A DNA stretch of 64,000 nucleotides, from contig CAWATX010000002.1 in the NCBI GenBank assembly GCA_963785065.1, forward strand, positions 1,984,001 to 2,048,000, read 5' to 3'. The DNA comes from CAVSRC01 sp963785065 (lineage in GTDB: Bacteria > Pseudomonadota > Alphaproteobacteria > Rhizobiales > Kaistiaceae). The translations under genes were made by a program, and so were the position numbers. The notes below the pieces were generated by a model. That model was not told the DNA's origin, did no database searches, and saw only the letters and a program-made list of their open reading frames with translations. Of this stretch, positions 63,924-64,000 are shown one piece after another (position 1 is the stretch's first letter; every line of letters starts with the position of its first letter).

Positions 63924-64000
63924 GATAGGCCATCTGCCCCGTTCAATGACGTCCTGGGGGACGTAACCGGAGCAGGGAATGGCCTATCAGTCTGCGTCTT
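63924..64000 (+). promoter_or_regulatory. Hairpin-rich stretch with a possible start of a new gene at the window edge
   Basis: GATAGGCCAT (63924-63933) can pair with ATGGCCTATC (63979-63988) around the inner hairpin ACGTCC-TGGG-GGACGT (63949-63964). The second arm starts with ATG GCC TAT CAG, preceded by GGAGCAGGGA, and could be the first codons of a gene (MAYQSAS...) that leaves the window. If so, the start codon lies inside the hairpin. Confidence 0.35.

Overview
The window is GC-rich DNA from an alphaproteobacterium, most likely of the order Hyphomicrobiales (Rhizobiales). The supporting genes are a very large NdvB/ChvB-type cyclic beta-1,2-glucan synthase, a BA14K-type secreted protein, DUF1488 and other small rhizobial hypothetical proteins, an alphaproteobacterial-type malonyl-CoA decarboxylase and a groES-groEL operon behind a CIRCE operator. 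The genus cannot be resolved from the sequence alone.

Region 1 (1-13.3 kb) is a catabolic and transport cluster, all on the + strand. It holds an aldehyde dehydrogenase (cut by the window edge), a lipoyl E2 acyltransferase, a GntR/FCD regulator, an LVIVD-repeat protein, a Gfo/Idh/MocA oxidoreductase, a creatininase-family amidohydrolase, a cupin, a SerA-like 2-hydroxyacid dehydrogenase, a three-gene SsuABC/TauABC-type ABC importer, a two-subunit UxaA-superfamily lyase with the sizes of SuyA/SuyB, and a fumarylacetoacetase-like hydrolase. Two nearly identical palindromes (core CCGTAATACGG) precede the LVIVD and Gfo/Idh genes and are probably operators of the GntR protein. The substrate is unknown; sulfolactate or a related hydroxyacid is a testable guess.

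Region 2 (13.3-18.5 kb) is insertion-sequence wreckage: SDR and flavoprotein fragments, an IS3-type transposase, an IS110 transposase with a candidate bridge-RNA region upstream, a truncated IS3 orfAB pair and an IS481-like remnant.

Region 3 (18.5-43.5 kb) is a stress-adaptation island made of short modules. It encodes many tiny membrane or secreted proteins, a VIT/CCC1 transporter, OmpA-family, SH3, CsbD and glycine-zipper proteins, a transglutaminase-like protein, a CPA1 Na+/H+ antiporter, a CheB-CheR-PAS-histidine kinase-REC-REC-LuxR fusion, glutamate decarboxylase with an amino-acid antiporter, an HPF/RaiA protein and a truncated transketolase. The most striking feature is an 18-bp motif (consensus TGAGTAGTTTCCGAGCCT) found 12 times. 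Every copy lies upstream of, and points toward, an island gene, and I found none outside the island. Two copies are followed about 95 nt later by the same hairpin with a cytosine-rich loop, which suggests small RNAs or structured leaders. The island is bounded by an imperfect 54-bp direct repeat (15.12 and 43.46 kb). A tRNA-Arg 3' fragment and a tyrosine-integrase remnant lie just beyond the right copy.

Region 4 (44.2-64 kb) looks like ordinary chromosome: ndvB, a small basic protein, groES-groEL, five small conserved hypotheticals, a PAP2 phosphatase, a DUF4424 protein, a GH13 alpha-glucosidase, malonyl-CoA decarboxylase and two paralogous small secreted proteins. A 101-bp exact repeat links the island edge (43.69 kb) to 57.44 kb.
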